Assembly (NCBI GenBank): GCA_023213315.1
Contig: JAKCPI010004325.1
Span: 62,001 to 126,000 of the forward strand
Length of the DNA stretch: 64,000 bases
Reading direction: 5' to 3'
From: Euborellia annulipes
Taxonomy: Eukaryota > Arthropoda > Insecta > Dermaptera > Anisolabididae
Positions 22,493-33,981 of the stretch are shown here, one piece after another. Position 1 is the first letter of the stretch. Every line of letters starts with the position of its first letter. The translations under genes were made by a program, and so were the position numbers. A model generated the notes under the pieces. It worked only from the letters and a program-made list of their open reading frames with translations. It was not told the DNA's origin and did not search any database.

Positions 22493-25400
22493 TCACACTT
22501 GTGTATTATGGTCTCTTTGTTTTAACCACCGAGAAAGAAGTAATGTTGTCATTGAATTTCCATGATCGGCAACATCAAAAGGATCATCAGGATGACGAAA
22601 ATTCCGACGTGGACTCCGCAACCAAGAAGGAGTCTCCTAAAAAAAAAATTATATAAAAACTGATCATATTCTTAACAATTTGTCAAATAAACTTGATATT
22701 TATAAATATTGGGTTGATACAAAATGGGTCTTTGTATTGCTGTTTAAACTTCATTGCAGTGCTTTTAATTAATAAACTAATCTTTATCTGTTATGGATTA
22801 GAATTCGCGTTGAAAATAAGCTTAACCACATTGGAAAAGATGGAAAAGTGCGCAATCGGAACATTTAGTCAGAAATAAGTTGAGTTGGTTTAAAGATTTT
22901 AAATCGAGCGACCCAAGCGTTAAAGAAGAGAACGGCTATCGGTAATGACCAAAGATCTCTGGCAGCCATGGATGAGAACAAGGGCTTGAGAATGCTGACC
23001 CAATAAATCAATATCGGCCCACATACTTTCTTCGCTTCAAAAAAACTTGGCAAGAATTCGTAAATGGTTTGGTAAACATCTCAAGAATTTTTCAACAAAA
23101 ACAAAGACGATCGTTGAATGACAAAGCTATGCTCTCGCCATATTCCACTAAAGATATTTGATCATCCTGCCTCTTACTTTTTCTTCTTTATGGCTTTGTC
23201 GTTCGATTTGAATTTTTTAAGCCATCTATCTTCCAACTTGCTTTTGACTGTTTGTTCTTTCATCGAAAAGCGCATACAGATCTTGAAATGGCAGCGCCGT
23301 ACATGAATATGATTTCCGGCGGATTTTTATATATCCTAGTAAACAGAGAAGAATATGTTTATTAATTGAGAGAATTGCAATGAAAGTAAAAGTATAAACA
23401 TTAACATAGAACAAAATTGATGATAGCACTCACTCAGGACTGAATGTATTCAGGAAGGGGGTAAGCAGTCCAATAGAAAAACAAAATATATACTTTATTT
23501 AAATTTCATCTTCTCAAACCGCCTGAAGTTGAAATTTAAATAAAGTATATATTTTATTTTTCTATTGGACTGCAGTGGCCTACTTACACCCTTCCTAAAA
23601 CAAAATTGTCATTAATTACGCTCTAACCAAATATTTATCCCCTTAATTGAGAAAAATTTTATCGCTTGGAACGGGAAGCCGATCCCTGACTGGCACAATT
23701 CACTTTCATCGATTTAAAAAAATCTGTTGTCATTGAATTAATATTTTTTTGAAAGAAAAGTTGCTAAATATAAAAATTTACATAACTGATTTGAAACAAA
23801 CGTGAGAAATCATTGTTATTGTTATTTTTATGTGAATTTATTGTTTACTGGTATATGTCCTTGTCGGATAATAACAAAAAGTAATAATTAGCATGCTCGA
23901 ATGACACATTGAACCCCTCATAGTTCGTAATTAACACTAATTTGTAAATCTAAAGATTTTGCAACTCATATAAATTGATTTTTTTTTCTAATATTTTAAA
24001 ACTTAAAATATTTAACATTAAAGATTCTATATTAAACCTTGATTCTTAATAACGCAATTAATTAATTTTAATATTATGTTAATTTTTTTTTAAATTCTCA
24101 CAATAATAAATGCAACTAAAAGAAACTATAAATTTGAATATAGGCTTTGTGATTCAAAAAATAATTCCAAGGTTTACCTTGACTGGCGTTGTATCTGTTG
24201 TATTGTTATTGTTATTATTGTTGGAATTGAGATTATTGATACTTCTTTGGGTGTTTAAAACTTCCATTGGAACCAAACCTTCCAGGGCTTGGGCATTCAA
24301 AACCTAAAAATAAAAAAAAATTAATAAATTAAATTGTTATTTTTTATAAAGTTAAAATTTTAGGAAATAAAATATTGTATCTCTCTTTATTTCGTTAATC
24401 CATACTTTTATATAAGAAAAAATAGTAGCAAACGCGTGGAACCCCCGGCAGGAACGAAGTTCCTCACGCCTTTTCTTCAACTCAGAATATAATTTAATAT
24501 GAATATTATTTAAATATTTTCAGATTTTTTGGATTAACGCCTTCCGCTATGAGTCAACGTTTCCGAGCCAAAACGATTTCTTCTTCAGGGCATTATGGTT
24601 AACAAATAAAAGGTACATACATACCTTGGCTACATATCTTAGATTACATAAAGTCTATTCTATTTACTCATCCTTCTCATTAATGTAGTAAATTAATCTT
24701 ACTTGATATTCAGGTTCTTCCATTGATTTTCGTTTATTCGGTTTTCCGTAGGCTGCTGCAGTTCCATTGCCATTACTCGATGGTTGCTCAGCTCCAGCTT
24801 CAGGAGGACTATGCCAAGATGTACGAAAAAACGTTGGCTTAGTTTTTACTGGCGAATCTCTGGGTTTAGTAATAACCGGAGGCGATGGCGGAGGCGGCCT
24901 CACAGTCACCACAGCCGTTTCAGCATCAGGAGATGGCCGATGTGGAGTTATCGTATTTGGATTCATAGTCACCCGACGAGGAGATCGAGGAGATGAGATG
25001 CGCGATGGAAGTTCGGCGAGTGAAGGTAAATTCTGACAATCAAATAAATCGAGGCTAGAATGGAATTATTTTATGAACTTGAAAATTTGTTTTTTTATTA
25101 AAATTATAAATTTTGATTTGGATAACTGGAAAAAATAATATTAATTCTAACCAAATATTTTAGAATACTAAACCTTCCTTAATATTTTTCATGTGTTTTG
25201 TTTATCTCCCGAATTACAAAAAGGTTTTTAGATTCTAGGGCTTACTGTATCCCTAGGGTTTATTCCACATCTTAAATTTGTAATTTTATAATTCAATTTA
25301 AATTTAATCGTTTTATAAGTTCATAATCAGCAACATTTTCCCATGACTCACATCCAGAAATTACCTATTATTATATGAAATTATTTGAATGAAAGAAAGG

Positions 25401-26692
25401 AAGGCAACAAAATTATCTTTTTTTAATAGATGTTTTTTTGATGGATGGAAATTACACTTTGTATCTTCCCGTTTATAATTAATATAATTTTTATATTTCA
25501 TTTATTCAATAATATTCTCAGGAGATTAATCATTCTTTTTTATTATTCTTTCTAAAAGATGCAAATAATAAGTAGATTAAAATTCCCGAAGTTTCAACAT
25601 ATATGCCTCACATAATTTTATAACTAATTGCTTTCTTAATTAACGGATTGTTCATTTTAAGAATTCTGACTCCTTTGATTAAATAAACTTGAGATAATTA
25701 AAATTTTTAATTACAGTACGTTAGCCTGAATTCTCACTTTCTTTGGGTAGAGTGCTTGAATACTAATAATTTCATCTATTTCACTTTAAAGTATGAAGAG
25801 ATCTTAATAAAAAATTTCATTTTTGAATTTGTGAATTAAGGTCTATCAATATTTCTACCCGGAAATTTTTAATTTTTTAATTTATAAAAAAGAGTAGGGA
25901 AGAAATTGTTTATACTTTAACAAAAAAATTCTAAAATACTTGTCTTTCAAATGATTGGTATCCAATTCAATAGAAATAAATTTTTCGCCTGGAACGGAAG
26001 GCGAACCCTTGACCTTTAACACCAGAAGCTAATGCTCTACCGCTGGGCCACAGGCCAAGGGCCAAAATAATTTATACTTCAATAATAATGCTTACTTTAA
26101 GAGATGATCTAAGCTCTGCTTGGAACGGATCAGTTTGCACGGCTTTGGCAGGCTTTGCTGTTTGCGGTTTGAGTTCATCCGGTAAAAGGGCTTGAGGACG
26201 TCGTCGTGCCAATCCCAAATCCAAAAGGAATAGAAGAGCGACAAATAAAGATAAAACGCCCAAAGCTGCTGCGTTATCAATAAGCTCACCGGGAACACTA
26301 TCCAATGCTGCAAGGACCAGAGCACCTGCTGTCGCAAATAAAGCAGCGCCAAGTAAAAGTAAAAACATTTCTTGTTTTGAGGCACGCGGAAGTTCTCGAG
26401 TGGCATAAGCGATAATAAGTCCCGTCGTGATGATAACGTATCCACCGAAAGTAACATCCACAAAAGCGGCTCCATGATCGTCCCAAGTGATGTTACTTAA
26501 AAGCGGCCATTCACGACTGAGTTTTTCTAATAAATAAAACACACGACCCGCCTCGTGGTCCGTCACACGTTTAAGCACAACACAAGAAATACATCCTAAT
26601 AACTCAATGATTTTAATGGTCAAGTACCGGTCGCAGGCCATGACTGCGGCTCGTCTGAGCCGATGAAAAAGACACCGTAGACGCCTGGACAT
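22493..26692 (-). CDS. Four-transmembrane protein with proline-rich C-terminal tail
   Basis: Family not recognised. Four exons: 26692-26096, 25032-24703, 24303-24178, 22636-22493 (stop); 398 aa. All junctions are phase 0. Exon 1 (199 aa) has hydrophobic segments at about residues 24-41, 76-97, 109-130 and 139-160, with a short Arg-rich N-terminus and a conserved-looking DVTFGGYVIITTGL second segment. The remaining 200 residues are polar and disordered: PPPPSPP, SPRSPRR, an Asn run (NSNNNNNNT), then DHGNSMTTLLLSRWL near the end. The layout suggests a small tetraspan membrane protein with a cytosolic tail (inference). Exon 1 is more G/C-rich than its surroundings. Start chosen as the first ATG of a long open frame; an ATG 6 nt upstream is followed at once by a stop. 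Confidence 0.75.
22706..23340 (+). pseudogene. Decayed mariner-like element
   Basis: Starts TATTGGGTTGATACAAAATG, like a mariner terminal repeat. The plus strand encodes 'WFKDFKSSDPSVKEENGYR', the transposase DNA-binding region, in a broken frame, then FDHPASY and 'ILKWQRR' fragments that fit the transposase C-terminus. Inside intron 3 of the four-TM gene. Confidence 0.6.
23445..23605. repeat. Foldback element, family F
   Basis: GCAGTCCAATAGAAAAACAA ... and its complement TTTTTCTATTGGACTGCAG flank a centre containing ACCGCCTGAAGTTGAAA. A related copy is at 57842-58100. Confidence 0.65.
25935..26058 (-). repeat. tRNA-derived SINE, family 1
   Basis: TGATTGGTATCCAATTCAAT body, then GGCGAACCCTTGACC and GCTCTACCGCTGGGCCACAG (tRNA-like head, minus strand). 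In intron 1 of the four-TM gene. Confidence 0.65.
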
Positions 26693-27074
26693 TACATCAC
26701 CTCTCCGTTGTCAAGAAATTCCCACGTGAGCCTCTTTTTTTTCTATGAAGGCGTGTGTCAATCGCTCAGGGTTCTCGCACGTTTCAAGGTTACAAAAATT
26801 ATTTTTCTTTAAATTTATGTAAAAACTATTGTTTTGTCTTTCTATTTCTATCAAATTTTGTTTATATCCAATTTGAATAGAAACCGATTAAGTCTATGCT
26901 TCTTGTTATTTTTAGAATCCAAACCGTTAAGTGAATTATTTAGAAATCTAAAATATGATATTACAATCATTTTTCTCAAGTGAGTGGCCTCAAATGCCCA
27001 AAAAAAACAAAAACAAAAGGCAACTATGATCATGGATACTTCGCTGTTGATGACTGGGTTATTATATCGATAGG

Positions 27075-27273
27075 CAGGGCCGGAACTACGAGATTTTTTA
27101 TGGGGGGCAAAATTTAATTTGCCGCCCCCTCCTTAAAATTTTTTATACAAAATTCATATCATTTTACATTTTTTTTAGTAAATCTTTCTTTAATTGCCGC
27201 CCCCTGATATCTGCCGCCCGGGCACATGCACCCACTGCCCCCCCCCCCCCTCCCCCCTCTAGATCCGGCCCTG
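27075..27273. mobile_element. hAT-type MITE (199 bp)
   Basis: Ends CAGGGCCGGAAC / ATCCGGCCCTG with the perfect 8-bp duplication TCGATAGG on both sides (27067-27074, 27274-27281). Confidence 0.88.
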
Positions 27274-27344
27274 TCGATAGGTGAGAATGAATTGGCAGCC
27301 AGAGGTGAAAAAATAAAGGATAATATTTAATTCCAGGAGGAGTG

Positions 27345-27520
27345 GCTGAATATATATTGAGTAGTGAGGGTATCCAGGCAGCCAGAAAAACAATAAAGAA
27401 AATTAAATTTGTCTTTATTTATTTCATATACTTTTGTCTACGTATAATAATAAATAAAGACAAATTTAATTTTCTTTATTGTTTTTCTGGCTGCCTGGAT
27501 ACCCTCACTACTAAAGGATA
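27345..27520. repeat. Foldback element
   Basis: Arms AGTAGTGAGGGTATCCAGGC ... and complement ending GGATACCCTCACTACT, about 70 nt each, separated by about 20 nt. Confidence 0.8.
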
Positions 27521-27619
27521 ATATTGTGTTGAAGTTTCGGACACCTGTCCACGTCTTAGCGAAAAAGATTTTTCAGGCCAATGCAAATTTATTTTAACAA
27601 AACATGAGATTCAATTATT

Positions 27620-28150
27620 GTTTGTAGATGGCCGTAAAGATGATCAATTTTATTATAAGGACATCGGCCAAAAATACGATAATACGCAAAAGCATAGGCG
27701 CCGGAACTGGGGGGAGGGGGGGGGGCAAGGGTACATTGCCCCCCTTCCCTGGCATCCTGCAGGGGGGGGCAGAGGGGGGCAAAATTTCTTTTTATTTCAT
27801 TTATTTTTAAAAATGATATATTTTTACTTTTGAAAAAAAATCTTCAAAATTAAAAGAGTAAGAAATTCATTTTTTCCAAAGATTTTTGATAAAATCGCTA
27901 CCAAATTTTTTAAAATTTTAATTTTATAAAAATTGTGATTTTATTTAAAATTTTTAAAGTTTTATAGTATATTTGTTTTTGTTTTATACTATTTAAACAT
28001 ATTAAATTATTTTAATCTTCTAAAAAAATTTTTTTGCCCCCCCCCCCCTGATTCAAATTCGTTCCGGCGCCCCTGCGCAAAAGTATTTACTTTTTGGCCG
28101 ATGTCCTTATCTGATGATGAGCGCGATGACGCTCGAAACGTCAACAAATT
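27620..28150. repeat. Family K foldback with hammerhead-like core, split by a MITE
   Basis: AAGGACATCGGCCAAAAA (27658) pairs with TTTTTGGCCGATGTCCTT (28092-28109). The MITE at 27693-28075 is inserted in its loop. Immediately after the right arm are CTGATGA (28111-28117), stem II GAGCG/CGCTC and GAAACGTC (28135-28142). Confidence 0.7.
27693..28075. mobile_element. hAT-type MITE (383 bp) nested in a foldback
   Basis: Ends CATAGGCGCCGGAAC / GTTCCGGCGCCCCTG; perfect 8-bp duplication CGCAAAAG (27685-27692, 28076-28083). G runs near the left end and a C run near the right. Confidence 0.88.
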
Positions 28151-28325
28151 TTTTTAATGAAATAATCTACATGTAGACAAAACATGGATGCAACTTAACT
28201 TTGGCACTCACAGTACATAAACGATCGAAATAATTTTTTTGTCAAAAGTGGACAGTAGGACAAGTTCGGGAAACATTGTTCTTTTATCTAATTATTAATA
28301 TTGATAGAATACCAATGCCAACTAC

Positions 28326-28510
28326 CAGGACCGCATTTAGGAATTTGCCGCCTGTAGGTACCTACCTACTTGGCCTGAAGGCCGCCGAAGTGCAAGTCAA
28401 ATTTTTGAGTAAAGCTATTGCAGAATAAATTTTTTCCATAATTTGCCGCTCTCCAAAAATTAGAATCTTTAGTCACTTGCCTACTTTGCCTATCGGTAAA
28501 TCCGGCCCTG
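28326..28510. mobile_element. hAT-like MITE (185 bp)
   Basis: Ends CAGGACCGCATTTAGG / TAAATCCGGCCCTG are imperfect inverted repeats; flanks only partly match, so the insertion is older or the boundary is off. Confidence 0.55.
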
Positions 28511-28572
28511 TTTACTACATGAAACATCAAACATTTTGAGTGATATCCGGCTAATTAGTAAAGCATTCCGAG

Positions 28573-28647
28573 CAAGGGCGGATACAGGGGGGGGGGGATA
28601 AAGGAGGTAATTACCCCCTTGGAGAAACTCCTCTGGATCCGCCACTG
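28573..28647. mobile_element. Short hAT-type MITE (75 bp)
   Basis: Ends CAAGGGCGGAT / ATCCGCCACTG; flanks ATTCCGAG and ATTCCGAC match at 7 of 8 bases. Confidence 0.7.
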
Positions 28648-28649
28648 AT

Positions 28650-30170
28650 TCCGACCATTATTTCTTGACTGTCTTTGCCTCTAAACATCCTTTGCTTTTT
28701 TCTCTCTATCAAAGCAAAAATTTTTTTAAGAAGATCGCTATCGATTTTATAATTAAGGTATATAATTTGATGAGAGGTAAAATAAAAAAGAAAATAAAAA
28801 CACTTTATGCAAAGTGCCAAAAAAAACAAGCTTGAAATCTAAAAAAGCTTTTATGTGATTAAGATTTTTGTTTTTTGATAGTAGTTTTTATTTGAACAAC
28901 GTATTTCCGTTCTTTTCTTTAAAGAGCACCAGTTTCTCTATTTAAAAGTTATATAATAGGAAATGTTTTTGTGTTATTTTAAAATAACTATTCCTCTCCC
29001 ATGATAAATTAAATCAAGATAGTAATTATGAAATAATGTTAAATGAAAAAAAACAAACAAATATTTTTGATAAATATTACATTTTACACACAATCTGGTA
29101 GGGTTATCTTATCAAGTTCTTTTGCATAATGCTCGAATTAGGATTTTTTGAAATTTGTTAATTTTATTATAAGATAGAAAGAGTCGACAGACTATTTTCC
29201 TATAATTTAATAAAACTGTCTTTGCCATCCTTGAATATAGTCTGATAACTCTGTCTCCATTATTATGCTATATTCTGCAATTCTTTGTGATTGTTGAATT
29301 ACGAGCTACATCCAAGATAGCAACAGGCCTTTGGCAAGCTCCACTCCATACTTAGCTGTTCATTGTTGACTTCGTGTTGCCGTTCATGCCGTCTTGCTAA
29401 ACACGTCAGACGAAGTTTTTTTCTTTCTATATTTCCTTGCACTTTGACGACTTTTGCCTTATATATTGCCCTCTAATCCAAGTACCGACAATTTTTGGTA
29501 CATTTACCACTTTTTTTCTAAATAATTCCTGATTTCTATTTGCAACCGTACGGACGCCATTCTTTATAATCACCCTTTTCACAGCTCAACTCTTTTCCCT
29601 TGTCTCATATTTCTTCCTTGTATATATAGGCTTACAGCAAGAAGGCAGAAAATAAACTATTTTTTTTAATAGTTGTTTTATTTCCATACATTGGAATTGG
29701 AAATGTGGTAGTTTTTATTTAAAGCCATAATACAGTTCACTATTATCGCTTTCTGCCTTTCATTTCTAATTCCGAATCTTTTAATTTAAAAAAAAAAAAA
29801 AACAATTTTCTGACAGTTTACGTTTGACTCTATTGTAATTTCTTGACTCTTTTTTTCTTCTTTTTCATCTTGTAATTCACAAACATCAAATTTCTATATT
29901 TTGAAAGAAAGAATTCATTTTTTTTTTACTTGTTTTGATTATTCAAAAGAATATGGAATATACAACATCCACCATTATGGTCTGTGTTTACTGTGTAGAT
30001 CGAAATATTTGCATAATAGGCCTAAATAGAGTGGATAAATGATTATAATAATTTATCTACATAATAAATTTATAAAATCATTTTCAAATTTCGCTCCAAC
30101 TCGATAGCTCTGCCCTCTCTGGCCGTTACTTGAACTCTCACAATGTCATCTGTGATCACCCCCTCTCTTG
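28650..30170. other. Intergenic upstream of ADSL, nothing recognised
   Basis: A/T-rich, short simple runs only. No frame with coding character, no element with defined ends. Confidence 0.5.
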
Positions 30171-30200
30171 TATAAATAAATCTCGACAGGTTTTCACTCG
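30171..30200 (+). promoter_or_regulatory. Candidate ADSL core promoter (TATA + initiator)
   Basis: TATAAATA at 30171-30178, with TTTTCACTC at 30191-30199, 20-25 nt downstream, fitting an initiator; the ADSL ATG is about 80 nt further on. Position and spacing fit; no other evidence. Confidence 0.4.
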
Positions 30201-30275
30201 TTCATTTTGTCTATATTCTTTCAAGAATTAATTGTGTATTTTTAATTATTTCTCAGGACTTTCAAACATAAAAAA

Positions 30276-33200
30276 ATGAATAATCCAGATTCGAAGAAAT
30301 ATAAATCACCATTAAGCTCAAGATATGCATCTGCTGAGATGCAATATAATTTTAGTGAGATGAGAAAATTTACAACCTGGCGCCGGTTATGGATTATACT
30401 TGCCAAAGCTGAAAAGGTACTTATAAGAAATAAAATATTTCTTTTTTGTTTTCTTTTTTAGGGTTTTAAAATGTCCTCTTTGATACGATCTTAAATCTCT
30501 TTGTGTGAGCTATTTGACACTCGTTTCATATAATCAATATTAAATATTAATATATTGGGTATATTATATAATTAAATACAGAAATTAAAATTGACATATC
30601 TCAAGTATTCAATGTTACTTAATACTATTATATATTGCAAATATATATATATATATATATATATGCGAAGAAAAAAAACGAGTCTTCTCCAGATAAAAAG
30701 AAAACGAATTTTATTTATTTATTTAATCATTCCTTTTTCCCGATTTTCTAGGCATAATGGTTCATTTAATAGTCACATTTTACATATATAGATTAGATTT
30801 ATTTATTTTTAATTCTCCCTTTATTTTCTTGACTTGCCCTTTTTGTCATGTTTTTCTGAGTATTTTGCCTCTTAATATTGTCCATAGCTTGTCTGTGTCC
30901 CATTTTTTTTCCATCTTTTTTGATAACCGTGTCAGTCCCCTCAATCTCTTCGCAAACATATACAATTCTTCCTCTCTTTCCCTCAATTCCTGCATTGTTT
31001 GTCCCTGTGTGTCCTACCCAAGTGCGTCATTTGGTGGAGGGGGAACATTTGCCCCTCCCCCCAAGGGCTCATCCTTTTTAAAATTTTTCCATCTCCAGGA
31101 ATTATAAACTGTAAAAAATTAAATTAAAAATCTTTTTTGTTTTTTACAGATAATAGAATAATTTCCCTATCTATAATCTATGACCTTTCGATCCGAGGTT
31201 TCGGGTCAAACATATTTAGAACTCTCTATAATTTAAATATCTTAGGAAATATCTATTGATTATAAATAAATTTTGTTTTTATCTAGAGAAGATTCGTTCT
31301 TTTTTGAAACTAACTTTACGTTAGTTAAACAAAATTTAATTAAATTTTTTTCTTTAAAAGGATGATACAATAAAAAAACCATTGATCAAAATGTATTCAC
31401 CTAAACTTCTAGAACCAACAAGAAACGATTCTCCAAATTCAATTTCCAATGCCCGTTTGTATAACCTTTTTGGAATATAGTTTAAATCAAATTTTGTATT
31501 AAGCATGAGTTCTTATCATTATATTTCATTTAGTTAATATTTATAAATTTTTTTATTTTTAAGGAACTTGGATTGCAAATAACAGAGGAGCAGATTGCTG
31601 AACTTGAGGCTCACGTCGAACAAGTTGATTTAGCAGCAGCAGCAGCTGAAGAGAAACTTACCAGGCATGATGTTATGGCCCATGTTCATGTTTATGCCAA
31701 ACAATGCCCCTTGGCTGCACCAATTATCCATTTGGGTGCCACATCATGCTTTGTAGGCGATAATACCGATCTACTTACCCTAAGAGATGGTTTGGATATT
31801 CTTCTTCCCAAGTAATTATTTTCTCTATGTATTATAATATCAATGTTTGGCATTAATCGCAACGTTATCATAAACTGTGCTTATTCGGTTTGAGTATAGA
31901 GAAAATATAGTAAATCAATAGCATGACTTAACATGTTTTTTACTTATACAGCTAAACATTTTTCACTGTCCTGTTAGTGGTTAACAGCTGTAGGACAGTT
32001 TCAGAAAATAAATAAATTTTATGTTCCGACGACACAAAAATAACACGATTTCAAGTGATTTTGAATATCAGAATATATAATGAATTTTTCCCACATTCAA
32101 CATTTAATAAATTTCTTTTTAAATTTTTTTTTTAAATCTGGAATGCCATTAGAAAGTTTCCCATGGATTTATTATATTTTCTCTGTACTCAAACTGAATA
32201 TTCAGAATATTTCTGCACAGTTCAATTCAATGTTTATTGAATATTTGCTGAATTATTTATTGTAATGCTTTATTTTTCCTCTTCTTTGATTATATTGTTT
32301 TTTCTTTTATATTTTAGAGTGGCTGGCTGCATAGACCAGTTAAGTAAATTTGCTCAAGAATATCGAGCATTACCTGCATTAGGATTGACGCATCTGCAAC
32401 CAGCCCAATTGACCACAGTCGGAAAAAGAGCTTGTCTCTGGCTTGCTGATTTGGTTATGGATGAACGAGCCCTACGACGTGCTAGAGATGATTTAAGATT
32501 TCGAGGCGCCAAAGGGACAACTGGAACTCAAGCTTCTTTTTTACAACTTTTTAATGGTGATCATAAAAAAGTGTCTCAACTAGATAAAAGGATTGCTGAA
32601 TTAGCAGGATTCAATGATACTTATTTAATCACTGGCCAAACATATTCAAGAAAAGTTGATATTGAGGTGAGGAAATTAAAACTTTTCTCCTTTCACTCTC
32701 TATGTATTCAATGAATAATTAATAGAGCAAAATAAATCTTTATTTTAGGTAATGAATGTTTTAGCCTCTTTGGGGGCTTCAAGTCACAAATTATGCACAG
32801 ACCTTCGACATCTGGCTTTTATGAAAGAGATCGAAGAGCCTTTTGAGAAAACACAAATTGGCTCTTCAGCAATGCCTTATAAAAGAAATCCAATGAGATC
32901 AGAACGGACATGTGGCATTGCCAGATATTTAATGAATCTAGCTGGCAATGCTCTACATACTGAAGCTGACCAATGGTTTGAGCGCACCTTAGACGACTCC
33001 AGCAATAGGTAAAATACATTGTTGTTAATAAAATTCTCGTGTGGCTGGTCGCACAGCACACAACCTTCGGTAATCGAAAGTTGTGTTCGATGCTTGTCAC
33101 ACCAGATTTTTTTGTGTTGAGATATATTTAGTTTCCGAAAGTACGGTACATTTGAAAATCTATTTATTTTTTTTTTATAAAAAAACATTCACACTTTTTC

Positions 33201-33942
33201 TCATTCGCACTCACACTCACACACACATTCACACTGTCATTTCGAGTTTTTTTAAGCCATTTGGTATCCAATTGGCTTAAATAAAATCATCGGACTGCCG
33301 GGGTCCGAACCCGCGACGTTTGGTATACGAGGTTAGCACACTAACCTCTACATCAAGCCCGAGGGCATTTGAAAAATTTATAAACAGAAAAATCTTTGTT
33401 TATTTATATTTTTTTACCATGGCAACCAATTCTCCTCTCTTTCCTATGTACAAGAGTAAAGTGGTCTTAATTAGATTTCAATGGCAAAATGTGAATATAT
33501 TATACATTTTAAAGAGTATCTAAAAAATAATTGATTTTTGAATTATAATCAAAATCGTAGGAGCGAATCTTGAGAAAATCAAAAAAAAATTGAAAAAATA
33601 CATCAGTAAACTACTAGTACTCTTTGGTCCATTTTGATTAAAATCTTATTTTCACGCCCTCCCAGCTCAATTCCTTCATGCTTTAAATTGAACACACACA
33701 GACAGACCATGTCGCGAAAACCACTTTTGGATTCAGAGGACCTCCAAAATCTCGACATCGAATTTTTCACATGAATCCAATACTTCCTCTCTCTCTCTCT
33801 CTCTATATATTTATATATATATATGTGAAGACAAGTTTCTCGGGTTAAGCGCGTGGGGTGCTGAGATTTACTCTCAGCACCCCACGCGACTTAACCCGAG
33901 AAAACTTGTCTTCGCATACATCCGGTCGCGGAAACCTTCAAG

Positions 33943-33981
<39 letters not shown>

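Noticed and set aside
24767..25036. Plus-strand frames opposite the four-TM gene
   Set aside because: Antisense of exon 2, whose splice sites and frame join exons 1 and 3.
26092..26475. 127-aa minus-strand frame
   Set aside because: Alternate frame within exon 1 of the four-TM gene.
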